NCBI GenBank assembly: GCA_032054765.1
Contig: DAMBSC010000021.1
Span: forward strand, 18,849 to 82,848
Source of the DNA: DFXE01 sp032054765
GTDB taxonomy: Bacteria > Bacteroidota > Bacteroidia > Bacteroidales > Tannerellaceae
DNA length: 64,000 nucleotides
Direction: 5' to 3'
The position numbers were made by a program, and so were the translations under genes. Position 1 is the first letter of the stretch, and each line of letters begins with the position of its first letter. Shown here one piece after another: positions 63,749-64,000 of this stretch. The notes beneath the pieces are model-generated. The model searched no databases, had not been told where the DNA came from, and was given only the letters and a program-made list of their open reading frames with translations.

Positions 63749-64000
63749 GTTTGTTACAACAAAACAAATAAGGTAATACGAAAAAAACAATAAATTCTTT
63801 AGATTAAAATATTAATAGGTAGCGGGAAATGGAAAAATATTGTGGCAAATAATCCCCACAGGAGATAGACTATGAATAACCGCGGGTTGAGCGAAGCGGT
63901 GCTCGTGGGAGTAGGAGGATACAAATAGTAGCCCGTTGCTAAATATTTGTCTTGTCCTAAAATAGGTTGACACAAAAAGAGTTAAAATGAAAACAAGACA
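63749..64000 (+). other. Right-edge intergenic region with a GC-rich block
   Basis: No full gene is seen. A short inverted repeat, TGTGG (63841-63845) with CCACA (63856-63860), precedes a GC-rich patch around 63880-63915. That patch contains an 18-codon frame at 63872-63928 (MNNRGLSEAVLVGVGGYK). I cannot tell whether this is a micro-gene or part of a dispersed repeat. Confidence 0.35.
63948..64000 (+). mobile_element. Possible left end of an insertion sequence
   Basis: TGTCTTGTCCTAAAATAGG (63948-63966) followed by TTGACAC resembles the terminal repeats of IS3-family elements, and an ATG at 63987 (MKTR, running off the window) is spaced like an orfA start. The element is cut by the window edge, so neither the transposase nor the other end can be checked. 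Confidence 0.3.

Overview
The window is from a Bacteroidales genome, most likely a Parabacteroides- or Bacteroides-like gut organism. Evidence for this is the density of SusC/SusD polysaccharide-utilisation loci (PULs), a hybrid two-component regulator, an ECF-sigma/FecR pair, a Nudix-type arabinose regulator, the Bacteroidetes -7 element TAnnTTTG in several intergenic regions, weak or absent Shine-Dalgarno sequences, and a tmRNA tag of the GENNYALAA type. I see no tRNA, rRNA, CRISPR array or complete insertion sequence.

Layout from left to right. (1) 1-6358 (+): the 3' end of a PUL with a partial SusC, a SusD and a serine-type sulfatase. It converges on a GH78 alpha-L-rhamnosidase (6444-9986, -) across a strong hairpin. 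(2) 10121-19706 (-): an ECF-controlled PUL that reads sigma factor, FecR anti-sigma, STN-containing SusC, SusD-like, then a leucine-rich surface protein with a sorting-domain-like C-terminus. (3) 19769-25166: an SDR-type threonine dehydrogenase, a DUF1287 gene broken by an in-frame stop, a GH20-like hydrolase, the umuDC translesion module and the tmRNA gene ssrA. (4) 25376-36094 (-): an arabinose/arabinan locus with a Na+ symporter, araB, araA, araD, a Nudix-type AraR, two GH51 arabinofuranosidases, matching AraR-like operators, and a decayed relic of a GH127/GH146 beta-L-arabinofuranosidase gene. (5) 36403-52945: an alpha-mannan PUL with an HTCS regulator divergent from GH125, SusC, SusD, two SusE-like lipoproteins, GH76 and GH92. 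(6) 53143-61386: a small lipoprotein, an alpha/beta hydrolase, then a nitrite-ammonification operon (nrfH, nrfA, resB-like, ccsA-like, porin, Crp/Fnr regulator) with a palindromic operator upstream of nrfH, and a YhcH-family gene. (7) 61387-64000: a decaying region holding a histidine kinase with a nonsense codon, an NtrC-type response regulator reduced to fragments, repeats, and possibly the start of an insertion sequence at the right edge.

The most unusual structure is a pair of unrelated-sequence repeat arrays, at 49456-49582 and 63661-63748, that share one architecture. Each unit is a 16-bp interrupted palindrome (6-bp arm, 4-bp centre, 6-bp arm) followed by a 6-bp spacer, giving a 22-bp period. 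In the second array the arms are conserved while centres and spacers vary. I do not recognise a named element with this design. Other sequence-level finds are the GH127/GH146 relic, operator pairs for AraR, a direct repeat in the HTCS/GH125 intergenic region, a 16-bp palindrome placed near -42 of nrfH, and two genes interrupted by single in-frame stops.
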